A stretch of DNA of 64,000 nt, from contig NZ_CP033324.1 of NCBI RefSeq assembly GCF_003710085.1, forward strand, positions 2,055,501 through 2,119,500, in the 5' to 3' direction. A program made the translations under genes and the position numbers. Shown in pieces: positions 19,085 through 31,766 of the stretch. Origin of the DNA: Nocardioides pantholopis (lineage in GTDB: Bacteria > Actinomycetota > Actinomycetes > Propionibacteriales > Nocardioidaceae). Below the pieces are notes generated by a model. That model worked only from the letters and a program-made list of their open reading frames with translations. It had not been told where the DNA came from and did not search any database. Numbering within the stretch: position 1 is the first letter of the stretch; each line of letters opens with the position of its first letter.

Positions 19085-21829
19085 CTGAGCCACCTCCTAG
19101 GCCGCCGCGCGGAGCGCGAGTCGATCGACCACCTGCTCACGCAGGCACGAGCCGGGCGTAGCGGCGCTCTGGTGGTGCGGGGGGAAGCCGGCATCGGCAA
19201 GACGGCCCTCGTGGAGCAGGCCTTCGACACAGCGGCCTCGTCGGGCTTCCGGGTCGAGTCCGCGGTGGGGGTGGCGGCTGAGACGCTGTTCGCGTTCGCG
19301 GGCCTGCACCAGCTGTGCGGTCCGCTTCTGAGTCGCCTCGATGCGCTGCCCGATCCGCAGCAGGCCGCCCTGGGCGTCGCCTTCGGGTCGCGATCCGGTC
19401 CCCCGCCCGATCGCTTCCTGGTCGGGTTGGCGACCCTCAGCTTGCTGGCCGAGGTCGCCGAGGAGCGGCCGCTGTTGTGTCTCGTCGACGATGCGCAATG
19501 GCTGGACGAAGCGTCCGCCAAGGTCCTGGCATTCGTGGCGCGACGGTTGTCGGCCGAGCGGGTTGCGCTGCTGTTCGCGCTGCGCGACTCCGGCGAAGCC
19601 GACAACTCCCCGTTCCCCGGGTTGCCCGAGCTGCGCCTCGAAGGGCTCGGCGAGGCCGATGCGCAGGGGCTGCTGGCTGCCGCCGTGCCCACGCGGCTCG
19701 ATGACGCCGTACGGGACCGGATCGTCGCCGAGGCGCGCGGCAACCCCCTGGCCCTGCTCGAGCTGCCCCGCAGCACGCGAGCCGTGCACCTGGCCGGCGG
19801 GTTCGAGCCGCCCGACGCGCTGAGCGTCCCTCGGCGTGTCGAGGACAGCTTCCGACGCCGCTCCGCGAGCCTCCCCGCCGAGACCCAGCTGCTGATGCTG
19901 GTCGCCGCAGCAGAGCCGACCGGCGATGCGGCGGTGCTGTGGCGCGCGGCCTCCCACCTCGGCATCGCCCCCGAGGCGGCAGCACCTGCGGAGGCCAGCG
20001 GTCTGCTGGAGATCGACACCCGCGTGCGGTTCCGTCATCCGCTGGTCCGCTCGGCGGTCTACCAGGGGTCCACACCGCCGGACCGCCGCCGGGCCCACGC
20101 CGCGCTCGCGGTGGCCACCGACGCCCACGCCGACCCCGACCGGCGTGCCTGGCACCAAGGGCAGGCCGTGCTGGGCACCGACGAGGAGGCGGCCGCCGAC
20201 CTCGAAGGCTCGGCCCACCGGGCCCGCGCTCGCGGCGGTATCGCAGCCTCGGCCGCGTTCCTGCAGCGGGCGGCAGAGCTGACGCCGAGTCCGGTCGTGC
20301 GGGCGAGGCGGGCCCTGGACGCGGCGACGACCTTGCACGAGGCAGGAGCGTTCGAGGCTGCCCTGGAGCTGCTGACCGTCGCGGCTGCTCAGCCGCTGGA
20401 CGAGCTGGCACGCGCCCGGCTGCAGCTGCTCCGGGCCACGATCGCCTTCCACCTCACGCGCGGGAACGAGGTGCCCGACCTGATGCTGGAGGCCGCCCGG
20501 ACGTTCGCGCCGCTGGACGCCTCCCTGTCCCGCGACACCTACCTGGACGCCATCGACGTTGCGCTCATCACCGATGGTCGCGACACGGTCCGGGTCGCGG
20601 CAGCTGCCCGGGAGGCTCCCGAACCGGCGACGTCCCCACGGCCCTCGGACCAGCTGCTCGACGGTCTCGTGACGATATTCACGGCTGGGTACGCGGCGGG
20701 GGCGCCGACGCTCAGACGCGCATTGCAGGCGTTTCGCGACGAGTCGGACACCGCCCGGACGCCCGGTGGCCAGAGCGACCGCTGGCTGTGGTTGGCCGGT
20801 CGCTGCGCGGTCGGCATCCTCGACGACGAGCTCGCCCACGTGCTGGCCAGCCGTCACGTGAACCTGGCTCGCGAGGCCGGTGCCTTGGCCACCCTGCCCG
20901 CTGCCCTGAGCTCGATGGCCAACGTCTTGATCCTGAGCGGGGAGCTCGCTCGCGCCGGGGAGCTGGCGGCCGAGTCCGCGGCAATCACGGAGGCCACGGG
21001 CGGAGTGCCTCTCCTGCACACACTCGTGGCGCTCGCCGCGTGGCGCGGAGATCAGGCCACCGCCGTCCACCTGAACCAGGAGATGCTCCGGTGTGTCGCC
21101 GACCCCGACAGCAGCGACACGGAGGTCGCCGTGGGCCAGTACGCGATGTCCGTGCTGCACAACGGCATGGGCAACTACGCTCAAGCGCTTGCGGCGGCGG
21201 GACGGGCAGATGAGACCGGTGAGCTGGGGCTCAGCAACATCGGCCCCCCGGAGCTCATCGAGGCGAGCATGCGTGCCGGCCACCCGGACATCGCGGCGAG
21301 CGCCCTGGAGCGATTCGACGCACTCGCTACGGCCTGCAACACCTCCTGGGCGCTCGGCCTCGTGGCCCGATGCCGCGCGCTGACGAGCGCGGGGCCCATC
21401 GCCGAGGACCACTATCGTGAGGCGATCGAACGGCTGAGCCAGTCCCGGATGATCGGCGAGACCGCCCGCGCACACCTCGTCTACGGCGAGTGGCTACGCC
21501 GGGAGGGCCGTCGCCAGGACGCCCGGGAACAGCTGCGCACCGCGCATCAGCAGCTGTCGGACATAGGGATCGAGGCGTTCGCCGAGCGCGCCGCCCGGGA
21601 GCTGCGCGCCACCGGCGAGCGTCCCCGCAAGCCGACCGCTCAGCCGACGGACGCCCTCACCGCCCAGGAGCTGCACATCGCCCGGCTGGTGGCCACCGGC
21701 GCGACCTCCCGCGAGGTAGCCGAGCATCTCTTCCTCAGCCCCCGCACGATCGAGGCTCACCTGCGCAACATCTTCCGCAAGTTGGACATCACCTCGCGCC
21801 GGCAGCTCAGGGAGCTGCAGTTGCCCTGA
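19085..21829 (+). CDS. Large ATP-binding LuxR-family regulator (LAL type)
   Basis: About 914 residues. Near the N-terminus is Walker A in VVRGEAGIGKTALVEQ and Walker B LLCLVDDAQWLDEAS, as in AAA/STAND-type regulators. The middle is a long helical TPR-like region. The C-terminal LuxR helix-turn-helix is LTAQELHIARLVATGATSRE with HLFLSPRTIEAHLRNIFRKL. No ATG, GTG or TTG fits upstream of the conserved N-terminus LLGRRAERESIDHLL, but GAGGAG at 19071-19076 precedes a CTG at 19085, so I infer a CTG start. A GTG at 19172 would delete the region before the P-loop. Likely activates the divergent ABC operon (inference from position). Confidence 0.85.
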   Translation: MSHLLGRRAERESIDHLLTQARAGRSGALVVRGEAGIGKTALVEQAFDTAASSGFRVESAVGVAAETLFAFAGLHQLCGPLLSRLDALPDPQQAALGVAFGSRSGPPPDRFLVGLATLSLLAEVAEERPLLCLVDDAQWLDEASAKVLAFVARRLSAERVALLFALRDSGEADNSPFPGLPELRLEGLGEADAQGLLAAAVPTRLDDAVRDRIVAEARGNPLALLELPRSTRAVHLAGGFEPPDALSVPRRVEDSFRRRSASLPAETQLLMLVAAAEPTGDAAVLWRAASHLGIAPEAAAPAEASGLLEIDTRVRFRHPLVRSAVYQGSTPPDRRRAHAALAVATDAHADPDRRAWHQGQAVLGTDEEAAADLEGSAHRARARGGIAASAAFLQRAAELTPSPVVRARRALDAATTLHEAGAFEAALELLTVAAAQPLDELARARLQLLRATIAFHLTRGNEVPDLMLEAARTFAPLDASLSRDTYLDAIDVALITDGRDTVRVAAAAREAPEPATSPRPSDQLLDGLVTIFTAGYAAGAPTLRRALQAFRDESDTARTPGGQSDRWLWLAGRCAVGILDDELAHVLASRHVNLAREAGALATLPAALSSMANVLILSGELARAGELAAESAAITEATGGVPLLHTLVALAAWRGDQATAVHLNQEMLRCVADPDSSDTEVAVGQYAMSVLHNGMGNYAQALAAAGRADETGELGLSNIGPPELIEASMRAGHPDIAASALERFDALATACNTSWALGLVARCRALTSAGPIAEDHYREAIERLSQSRMIGETARAHLVYGEWLRREGRRQDAREQLRTAHQQLSDIGIEAFAERAARELRATGERPRKPTAQPTDALTAQELHIARLVATGATSREVAEHLFLSPRTIEAHLRNIFRKLDITSRRQLRELQLP

Positions 21830-21902
21830 GCCGCGGCCGACCGCGGCCTGGGTGGAGTCCCCAGCGATCCGCTTCGTCGCGCGCGGGCCGGGACCAGACG
21901 CC

Positions 21903-24149
21903 TCAGGCAGCCGGGCCCTCGACCGCGTCGGCCGCCGGCTCGATGAAGAAGTTGTCGCGGAACAGGCCGGTGGGGTCGTAGCGACGCTTGAGGTCGCGCA
22001 GTCGGGCGAGGTGGGCGGGTGGGAAGGCGCGCTCGAGCCACAGCGGCCCGGTGCCGGTCTCGAAGCTGAGATAGCTGCCGGACAGGTGCGGGACCAGCCG
22101 CTCCCAGGCCTCGTCGAACGCCGGGCCGGTGCCGAAGCCGGAGAGCGAGAACGCCGCGCTGCGACCGGCGTACGCAGTGGCTCCGCTCGGTACGTCGGCG
22201 ACCGCGCCGCCGACGGCGCGGATCGAGAAGAAGTACGACGTGCCCGCGTCGAGCAGCTCGGCTACCTCGGCCGCGAGCTCGGGAGAGAGGTGGTCGGTCA
22301 GGCCGGAGTGGGTGTGCGGCTCGCCACTGCCCTGCTGCGGCTCGTCGCTGCTGAACAGCCCCAGCACCTGGTCGTAGGTCGTGAGCACGGCCTGCTGCTG
22401 GAGCAGCGGCGCGATCTCGGCGATCGGCTGCAGGCGCTCGATGACGGTGTCGGGGTCCTCGGAGTCGACGACCAGCATCGCCTGGGCGGTCCGCCGCCCG
22501 CCCCGCCGCGCGCCGAGGATCACCTGGCCGGTGACGCTGCGGTCCGCGGCCTCGATCTCCCGGCCCCACCGCTCCAGGAAGGTGGCGGTGTCGCTGGCGT
22601 CGAAGGCGAGCTGGGCGAAGGCGATCGTGCCGACCCGGGCGGCGGTGAGCTCGAAGGAGGTGGCGACGCCGAAGTTGGCACCCGCGCCGCGCACGCCCCA
22701 GAACAGGTCGGGCTCCCGGTCGGCGCTGGTGCGCACGACCCGGCCGTCGGCCAGCACCAGCTCGACAGCTGTCAGGTGGTCGATGGTCAGGCCGTGGCTG
22801 CGCGCGAACCAGCCGATCCCGCCGGCGGTCGCGAGCCCGCCGACCCCCACGCCGCCGTAGTCGCCGCTGCTGATCGCCAGCCCGTACGGCGCGAGCGTGC
22901 GGGCCACGTCGGCCCACCGGGCGCCGGGGCCGAGCCGGACCCGGCCCGAGTCGGGGTCGAGCACCTCGACGGTGTCGAGCGCGCTGACGTCGATGACGAG
23001 CCCGCCATGGTTGAGCGAGCGACCGGAGATGCCGTGCCCGGCGCTGAGGACGCCGAGCGGCAGCTCGCGGTGCTCCCGGGCGACGGCGACCGCGGCCTGC
23101 ACCTCGGCGACGGTCCGCGGCCGGAGCACGAGACCGGGGGCGCCGCCGCGGAGGTAGCTCGACGTGTAGCGCGCGTACGCCGGGTCGCCCGGCTCGACCG
23201 CGCGCTCGGCCAGCTCGGGCGGCAGGTCGTCGTACCCGATGCCGGGGAGCCGCTTGGCCAGGGCGGAGGAGCGCCGGACCCGGCCGCGCTCGCGCACCCC
23301 GGTGCTGTCGCGGGCCTCGGCCACCCGCTCGCGCACCTCGCCGGTCAGGGCGGCGAAGCGACGCAGTCCGCCCTCGTCGTCACCCATCACGATGAAGGTG
23401 CTGACGCCGTCCTCGAGGGCGAGCCGCACCAGCTCGTCGGCGCCGGTGTCGGGGCTGATGTTGAGCAGCCGCACGACCTCGGCGGGGTCACGGCCGGCCT
23501 CCCGGGCCGCCTCGTCGATCACCCGCATGCCGCGCTGGAGGTCGCCGGGCTGGAGGTAGGGCATCGACGGCAGCCAGCCGTCGGCAGCGCGGCCGATCAG
23601 GCGCTGCATCCGCGGCTTGAGTGCCCCGAGCCAGATCGGTACGTCGTGCGCGGGGGCCGGGCCGCGCTTGGCGCCGCGGACCCGGTGGTGGGCGCCGTCG
23701 ACGGCGAGCACCGACCGATCGGCGGTGTCCCAGACGCCGCGGATGATCGTGATCGCCTCGGCGAGCGCGTCCACGGACTCGCCGGGGGTCAGGCGGGTCC
23801 CGCCGTACGCCTCGATCGCGTCCCAGAACCCGCCGGCGCCCAGCCCCAGCGCGACCCGGCCGCCGGAGAGCAGGTCGAGGCTGGCCACCGACTTCGCCAG
23901 CACGGCGGGCGGGCGCAGCGGCAGGTTGAGCACGTTGCCGGCGAGCTGGATCCGCTCGGTGCGGGCAGCGGCGTACGACATCAGCGTCCAGGTGTCGAGG
24001 AAGGACGGCTGGTAGGGGTGGTCCTGGAACGTCGCGAGGTCGTAGCCGAGCTCCTCGCTGAGGAGCGCGAGCTCCACCGGCCGTTGGGGCTTGGTGGCCG
24101 CCGGGGTGACGAAGGATCCGAAGCGCAGGGGGTGACCGTAGTCGGGCAT
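21903..24149 (-). CDS. Fusion of luciferase-like monooxygenase and FAD-linked (BBE-type) oxidase
   Basis: A 748-residue two-enzyme fusion. Residues about 1-290 are a luciferase-like, F420/FMN-dependent TIM barrel (LGYDLATFQDHPYQPSFLDTWT broken at 20, ALGLGAGGFWDAI, VPIWLGALKPRM). Residues about 320-740 are an FAD-linked oxidase: VLRPRTVAEVQAAVAVA and the pyrophosphate loop LSAGHGISGRS, then GGVGVGGLATAGGIGWFARSHG and a C-terminal berberine-bridge segment YDPTGLFRDNFFI. Substrate unknown. Start ATG 24149 (MPDYGHPLRFGSFV). Divergent from an HxlR regulator that probably controls it. Confidence 0.88.
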   Translation of the reverse strand: MPDYGHPLRFGSFVTPAATKPQRPVELALLSEELGYDLATFQDHPYQPSFLDTWTLMSYAAARTERIQLAGNVLNLPLRPPAVLAKSVASLDLLSGGRVALGLGAGGFWDAIEAYGGTRLTPGESVDALAEAITIIRGVWDTADRSVLAVDGAHHRVRGAKRGPAPAHDVPIWLGALKPRMQRLIGRAADGWLPSMPYLQPGDLQRGMRVIDEAAREAGRDPAEVVRLLNISPDTGADELVRLALEDGVSTFIVMGDDEGGLRRFAALTGEVRERVAEARDSTGVRERGRVRRSSALAKRLPGIGYDDLPPELAERAVEPGDPAYARYTSSYLRGGAPGLVLRPRTVAEVQAAVAVAREHRELPLGVLSAGHGISGRSLNHGGLVIDVSALDTVEVLDPDSGRVRLGPGARWADVARTLAPYGLAISSGDYGGVGVGGLATAGGIGWFARSHGLTIDHLTAVELVLADGRVVRTSADREPDLFWGVRGAGANFGVATSFELTAARVGTIAFAQLAFDASDTATFLERWGREIEAADRSVTGQVILGARRGGRRTAQAMLVVDSEDPDTVIERLQPIAEIAPLLQQQAVLTTYDQVLGLFSSDEPQQGSGEPHTHSGLTDHLSPELAAEVAELLDAGTSYFFSIRAVGGAVADVPSGATAYAGRSAAFSLSGFGTGPAFDEAWERLVPHLSGSYLSFETGTGPLWLERAFPPAHLARLRDLKRRYDPTGLFRDNFFIEPAADAVEGPAA

Positions 24150-24190
24150 GCCACCAGCATCCGTCGTACGACGGCGTAGCGCCAACCCTA

Positions 24191-24213
24191 GGTAAGGGGG
24201 TTACTCTGAGTAA
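24191..24213 (+). promoter_or_regulatory. HxlR operator overlapping the -10 box
   Basis: TTACTC-T-GAGTAA (24201-24213) is a perfect 6-bp inverted repeat that ends directly before the GTG start. GTAAggggg TTAC (24192-24204) overlaps it as a second dyad. TACTCT (24202-24207) lies 6 nt before the GTG and would be the -10 of a leaderless transcript, so bound repressor would block the promoter. Confidence 0.55.
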
Positions 24214-24561
24214 GTGACCGCCCGCAGCCCGCTCCCCCAGCGCCAGCACCTGATCGACGACGCCACCTGCCGCGAGGCCACGGCCGGCCTGGAGTTCGTC
24301 GGCCGGCGCTGGACCGGCGCGATCATGCTCGCGCTCGGCCGCGGCGCGTCGCGGTTCGGGGAGATCGAGGCGGCCGTCGACGGACTCTCCGCACGCCTGC
24401 TCACCGCCCGACTGCGCGAGCTGGAGACCCACGACATCGTCGAGCGCGAGGTCATCCCGACGACGCCGGTCTCGGTGCGCTACCGGCTCACCCCGCGCGG
24501 CCGCGACCTGCTGGCGGCGATGCAGCCGCTGGTGGCCTACCACCTGCGCTGGGGCGACTGA
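24214..24561 (+). CDS. HxlR-family winged-helix transcriptional regulator
   Basis: A 115-residue DNA-binding protein with the HxlR layout: an N-terminal Cys (ATCREATAGLEFVGRRWTGAI) often used as a redox or quinone/aldehyde sensor, then RFGEIEAAVDGLSARLLTARLRELE as the recognition region and the wing VRYRLTPRGRDL. The GTG start abuts the palindrome described above. It is divergent from the luciferase-like/FAD oxidase fusion, its likely target along with itself. Confidence 0.92.
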   Translation: MTARSPLPQRQHLIDDATCREATAGLEFVGRRWTGAIMLALGRGASRFGEIEAAVDGLSARLLTARLRELETHDIVEREVIPTTPVSVRYRLTPRGRDLLAAMQPLVAYHLRWGD

Positions 24562-24632
24562 CGGATCCGTGCTGCTCGACGGTCGGTCCGCAGAGCAGCT
24601 GCCCCCCGTCCTCGGCCGCGCCTCCCCCGCTG

Positions 24633-24658
24633 GCTCCGGCCCACGTGTGGGCCGGAGC
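24633..24658. terminator. Perfect 11-bp hairpin after the HxlR gene
   Basis: gctccggccca (24633-24643), loop cgtg, tgggccggagc (24648-24658). It lies 72 nt after the HxlR stop in the convergent gap with metH. No T-run follows, so termination is inferred from the stem only. Confidence 0.4.
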
Positions 24659-24734
24659 ATCTCCAAGGGCCCGCACGCCCCAGCCTGGTCTGCCTGGTCT
24701 GCCGGCCAGGTCCCGGAGGGCCGACGCCGGGGCT

Positions 24735-24796
24735 GCCGATTGTGCACATTCGGCGGCATTTCCGGCCTGGCGACTGCCGTTTGTCACCAATCGGCA
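24735..24796. repeat. Paired-hairpin element, copy E
   Basis: Arm 1 gccgattg-tgca-cattcggc (centre 24744.5) and arm 2 tgccgtttg-tcac-caatcggca (centre 24785.5), each with one internal mismatch, lie 41 bp apart. It ends 17 nt from the metH stop, between convergent genes. Confidence 0.85.
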
Positions 24797-24812
24797 CGCC
24801 TCGGCGGCCGGC

Positions 24813-28553
<3,741 letters not shown>

Positions 28554-28707
28554 ACTCGCTCCTTCTCGGGCCGCCGCGGCCCGGGCACCGTCCAGCGTAG
28601 AAGCGCGTCCGCGTGACGGACACGACTTCCACATCGTGACACCGGCGCCGGGGGCCGGCGAAATCGCGGAACCGACGGTTGCCGGGGCCGCGGTGCACCA
28701 CCCGAAC

Positions 28708-28713
28708 TAGGCT
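28708..28713 (+). promoter_or_regulatory. Candidate -10 box for the PAC2 gene
   Basis: TAGGCT, 6 nt before the GTG at 28720, identical to the dop -10 box. Confidence 0.5.
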
Positions 28714-28719
28714 GACCGG

Positions 28720-29568
28720 GTGATCGAGATCGAGGACGCCCCCGGCCTGGTCGAGCCCGTGGTCATCGCCGCCTTCGAGGGCTGGAACGACGCCGCCGAC
28801 GCGGCCTCGGCGGTCGTCGACCACCTGATGACCGTCTGGAACGCCCGGGTGGTCGGCGCGATCGACCCCGAGGACTTCTACGACTTCCAGGTGAACCGGC
28901 CGGTCGTCGGCACCGACGAGCACGGTCACCGCCGGCTGAGCTGGCCGACGACCCGGATCGCGATCGCCTCTCCGCCGGACCTGGACCGGGACGTGATCCT
29001 GGTGCGCGGCATCGAGCCGAACATGCGCTGGCGGCAGTTCTGCGCCGAGATCCTGGCCGCCTGCGACGACCTCGGCGGGGAGCTGGTCATCACGCTCGGC
29101 GCGCTGCTCGCCGACACCCCCCACACCCGGCCCATCCCCGTCACCGGCACCGCCACCGAGCCCGAGCTGGTCGACCGGCTCAAGCTCGACCCGGCGACGT
29201 ACGAGGGCCCGACCGGTGTGCTCGGCGTGCTCCAGGACGCCTGCACGCTCCTGGACATCCCGTCGGTGTCGTACTGGGCCGCCGTCCCGCACTACGTCGC
29301 CCAGCCGCCGTGCCCCAAGGCCACGCTGGCGCTGATCGGCCAGCTCGAGGACCTCCTCGAGGTCAGCATCCCGCTCGGCGACCTCCCCGAGGACGCCCGC
29401 GCCTGGGAGCGCGGCGTCGACGAGCTCGCCGAGGAGGACGAGGACGTCGCCGACTACGTCCGGGCGCTGGAGGAGACCCGCGACACCACCGACCTGCCGG
29501 AGGCCTCCGGCGAGGCCATCGCGCGGGAGTTCGAGCGGTACCTCAAGCGGCGGCAAGACGACGGCTGA
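28720..29568 (+). CDS. PAC2 family (proteasome assembly chaperone-like) protein
   Basis: A 282-residue PF09754 protein. It starts with VVIAAFEGWNDAADAASAVVDHL, has the YDFQVNRPVV and ILVRGIEPNMRWRQF blocks, and LVITLGALLADTPHTRPIPVTG typical of the actinobacterial branch. The C-terminus is acidic and helical. Actinobacteria carry this family widely but a chaperone function for the bacterial 20S core is not established; I call it by homology only. It lies 24 kb from prcBA in this window. Hairpin element F follows the stop after 25 nt. Confidence 0.85.
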   Translation: MIEIEDAPGLVEPVVIAAFEGWNDAADAASAVVDHLMTVWNARVVGAIDPEDFYDFQVNRPVVGTDEHGHRRLSWPTTRIAIASPPDLDRDVILVRGIEPNMRWRQFCAEILAACDDLGGELVITLGALLADTPHTRPIPVTGTATEPELVDRLKLDPATYEGPTGVLGVLQDACTLLDIPSVSYWAAVPHYVAQPPCPKATLALIGQLEDLLEVSIPLGDLPEDARAWERGVDELAEEDEDVADYVRALEETRDTTDLPEASGEAIAREFERYLKRRQDDG

Positions 29569-29592
29569 GGGTGCCGGCTCGCGGTGATCGGG

Positions 29593-29655
29593 CTGCCGTT
29601 TGATGACAAACGGCAGAGGAACCGGCCTCCGCAGCGTCGTTTGTCATCAAACGAC
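29593..29655. repeat. Paired-hairpin element, copy F
   Basis: Arm 1 ctgccgtttg-atga-caaacggcag (centre 29604.5) and arm 2 gtcgtttg-tcat-caaacgac (centre 29645.5), both perfect stems, 41 bp apart. The loops differ from the consensus by G to A and C to T in matching positions, so the arms have kept their mutual inverted symmetry. The spacer contains gaaccggcc. Confidence 0.9.
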
Positions 29656-29708
29656 AGGCCCCCGGCCCGGTCAGGTACGCCGGGCCCAGCGCCTCAGAGC
29701 CCAGCGCC

Positions 29709-30947
29709 TCAGAGCGACAGACCGAGCGCGGCGTCCAGCAGCGCCAGCATGGTGACGGCGGCGTCGGGGTCGCTGTTCTCGGCCAACCCGTCGGTGCCGA
29801 GGGTGGCGCGGACCCAGGCGTCGACGGCGGCGATGGCGCGCGGGGCGTCCAGGTCGCTGGCGAGGGCGGTGAGCACCTCGGTGACCACCGGCGCGGCCGG
29901 GGCGCCGGCGCCCAGCGCCAGGGCCCGACGCCAGTCGGCGATCGTGTCGACGGCGTCCCACAGCTCGGCGTCGGTCCACTCCCAGTCGGCGCGGTAGTGG
30001 TGGCGCAGCAGCGCGAGGCGGATCGCCATCGGGTCGACGTCGCTGTTGCGCAGCGCCGAGACGAACACCAGGTTGCCGCGCGACTTCGACATCTTCTCGC
30101 CGTCGTAGCCGACCATGCCGGCGTGGGCGTAGACCTTCGCGAACGCCGTGCCCGGCTCGGCGACCTGGGCGTGGCCGGCGCACATCTCGTGGTGCGGGAA
30201 GATCAGGTCGCTGCCGCCGCCCTGGACGTCGAAGGCCGCGCCGAGGTACTCCAGCGCGATCGCTGTGCACTCGACGTGCCATCCCGGGCGGCCCGGCCCG
30301 AACGGGCTCGGCCAGGACGGCTCGCCGGGGCGCTCGCCGCGCCAGACGACGCAGTCGAGGGGGTCCTTCTTGCCGGGCCGGTCAGGGTCGCCGCCGCGCT
30401 CGGGGAAGAGCCGCAGCATCGTGTCGCGGTCCAGCCGCGACTCGGCGCCGAACGCCGGGTCCGCGGTCACGGACATGTAGAGGTCGTCCTCGACGCGGTA
30501 GATCGCGCCGACCTCCTGCAGCCGCTCGATCAGCGAGACCACGAGCGGGATCGACTCCACAGCGCCGATGTAGTGGTCGGGGGCGAGCACCCGCAGCGCG
30601 GTCATGTCCTGGCGGAACAGCTCGGTCTCGCGCTCGGCCAGCTCGACCCAGTCGACCTTGACCTTCGTGGCGCGCTCCAGGAGCGGGTCGTCGACGTCGG
30701 TCACGTTCTGCACGTACCTGACCTCGTGGCCGGCGTTGCGCCAGGCCCGGTTGAGCAGGTCGAAGCCGAGGTACGTCGCGGCGTGCCCCAGGTGCGTGGC
30801 GTCGTAGGGCGTGATGCCGCAGACGTACATCCGGGCCGCCCCCTCGGGGCGCGTGGTCACCAGCGTCCCGGTGGCGGTGTCGTGGAGAGCGACCGGTGGG
30901 CCCTGGACGGGCAGGACAGGGATCTCCGGGGACGGCCAGGAACGCAT
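29709..30947 (-). CDS. mshC: Cysteine:GlcN-Ins ligase (mycothiol biosynthesis)
   Basis: Joins cysteine to 1D-myo-inositol 2-amino-2-deoxy-alpha-D-glucopyranoside, the third step of mycothiol synthesis. The 412-residue protein is a class I cysteinyl-tRNA-synthetase relative. It has [19 protein letters not shown] (HIGH-type motif and a zinc Cys), WHVECTAI and HHEMCAGH for zinc, and the KMSKS loop [13 protein letters not shown]. It lacks the C-terminal anticodon-binding extension of CysS. ATG at 30947 lies 7 nt after TAGAGT. It heads the group of genes that follows on the minus strand from 33.1 kb. Confidence 0.96.
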   Translation of the reverse strand: MRSWPSPEIPVLPVQGPPVALHDTATGTLVTTRPEGAARMYVCGITPYDATHLGHAATYLGFDLLNRAWRNAGHEVRYVQNVTDVDDPLLERATKVKVDWVELAERETELFRQDMTALRVLAPDHYIGAVESIPLVVSLIERLQEVGAIYRVEDDLYMSVTADPAFGAESRLDRDTMLRLFPERGGDPDRPGKKDPLDCVVWRGERPGEPSWPSPFGPGRPGWHVECTAIALEYLGAAFDVQGGGSDLIFPHHEMCAGHAQVAEPGTAFAKVYAHAGMVGYDGEKMSKSRGNLVFVSALRNSDVDPMAIRLALLRHHYRADWEWTDAELWDAVDTIADWRRALALGAGAPAAPVVTEVLTALASDLDAPRAIAAVDAWVRATLGTDGLAENSDPDAAVTMLALLDAALGLSL

Positions 30948-30954
30948 GTCCCGA

Positions 30955-30960
30955 ACTCTA
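30955..30960 (-). promoter_or_regulatory. Candidate -10 box for mshC
   Basis: TAGAGT on the minus strand, 7 nt before the mshC ATG. It lies in the 24-nt gap after the SCO1664-like gene. Confidence 0.45.
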
Positions 30961-30971
30961 GAGGAGGAGGT

Positions 30972-31766
30972 TCAGAACGGCGGCCACGGGATGGCCGGCC
31001 ACTCGCCGCGGGGCTCGGGCAGCACGCCCGCGTCGGTCAGCCGTCGGCAGCGCCGGGCCAGCGCCTCGACCTCGACGTCGGTGAGGAGCGGGGCGAGGAC
31101 GTCGCCGAGCGCACCGCGGACCGCGGCCTCCAGACGGCGTACGGCGTCGAGCTCGGCGTCGCTCAGCGGCTCCCCGAGCCAGCCCCACAGGACCGTGCGC
31201 AGCTTCGGCTCGTGGTGCAGCGCGATGCCGTGGTCCACGCCGAAGCGGTGCCCGTCGCTCATCGCGAGGACGTGCCCGCCCTTGCGGTCGGCGTTGTTGA
31301 CCACGACGTCGAAGATCGCCATCCGGCGCAGCGGCTCGGAGTCCTCGTGGACCAGCGACACCGGCCGGTCGTGGCCGTCGATGCCGTCGAAGACGTGGCG
31401 CCAGCCCGGCGGCACCTCGCCCTCACGGACCAGCGTGACCGCCTCCTGCTCGGGGTCCGGCTCCTGCCAGAGCTGGACCATGCCCGGCCCGTGCGGGCCC
31501 GCGCGCAGCCAGGTCCGGGGCACGACGTTCCAGCCGAGCGCCTCGGAGACGGCGTACGCCGCGACCTCCCGGTGGGCGAGGTGCCCGTCGGGAAAGTCCC
31601 ACAGCGGCCGCTCCCCCGCGATCGGCTTGTAGACCACCCGCCGGTCGCCGATCTGGCCGAGGAACGTGGCGTTGGAGGCCGGCATGATCCGGCCGTGGAG
31701 GACGATCTCGCCGTCCTGGAGCTGCGCCGGCTCCGGGCACGGCTCGTCCTCCACGCGCTCGCTCAC
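30972..31766 (-). CDS. SCO1664-family protein (PI3/4-kinase-like fold)
   Basis: A 264-residue actinobacterial conserved protein. It has GRIMPASNATFLGQIGDRRV broken at 20, a lysine in VVYKPIAGERPLWDFP, then MAIFDVVVNNADRKGGHVL and FGVDHGIALHHEPKLRTVLW. The D-x-x-x-N-N-x-D-R-K and VDHG blocks resemble HipA/PI3-4-kinase-like catalytic loops, so phosphotransfer is possible (inference). The GTG at 31766 overlaps the DUF3090 stop by 4 nt. The order phosphatase-DUF3090-SCO1664-mshC is conserved in actinomycetes, which suggests a mycothiol or cell-wall link. Confidence 0.85.
   Translation of the reverse strand: MSERVEDEPCPEPAQLQDGEIVLHGRIMPASNATFLGQIGDRRVVYKPIAGERPLWDFPDGHLAHREVAAYAVSEALGWNVVPRTWLRAGPHGPGMVQLWQEPDPEQEAVTLVREGEVPPGWRHVFDGIDGHDRPVSLVHEDSEPLRRMAIFDVVVNNADRKGGHVLAMSDGHRFGVDHGIALHHEPKLRTVLWGWLGEPLSDAELDAVRRLEAAVRGALGDVLAPLLTDVEVEALARRCRRLTDAGVLPEPRGEWPAIPWPPF

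Noticed and set aside
24681..24705. Short direct repeat ctggtctgc in the HxlR-metH gap
   Set aside because: Only two adjacent copies of a 9-mer in a convergent gap; compatible with chance in high-GC DNA.
28554..28719. Cobalamin or SAH riboswitch before metH
   Set aside because: The 166-nt gap shows no B12-box-like sequence or matching stem set on inspection.
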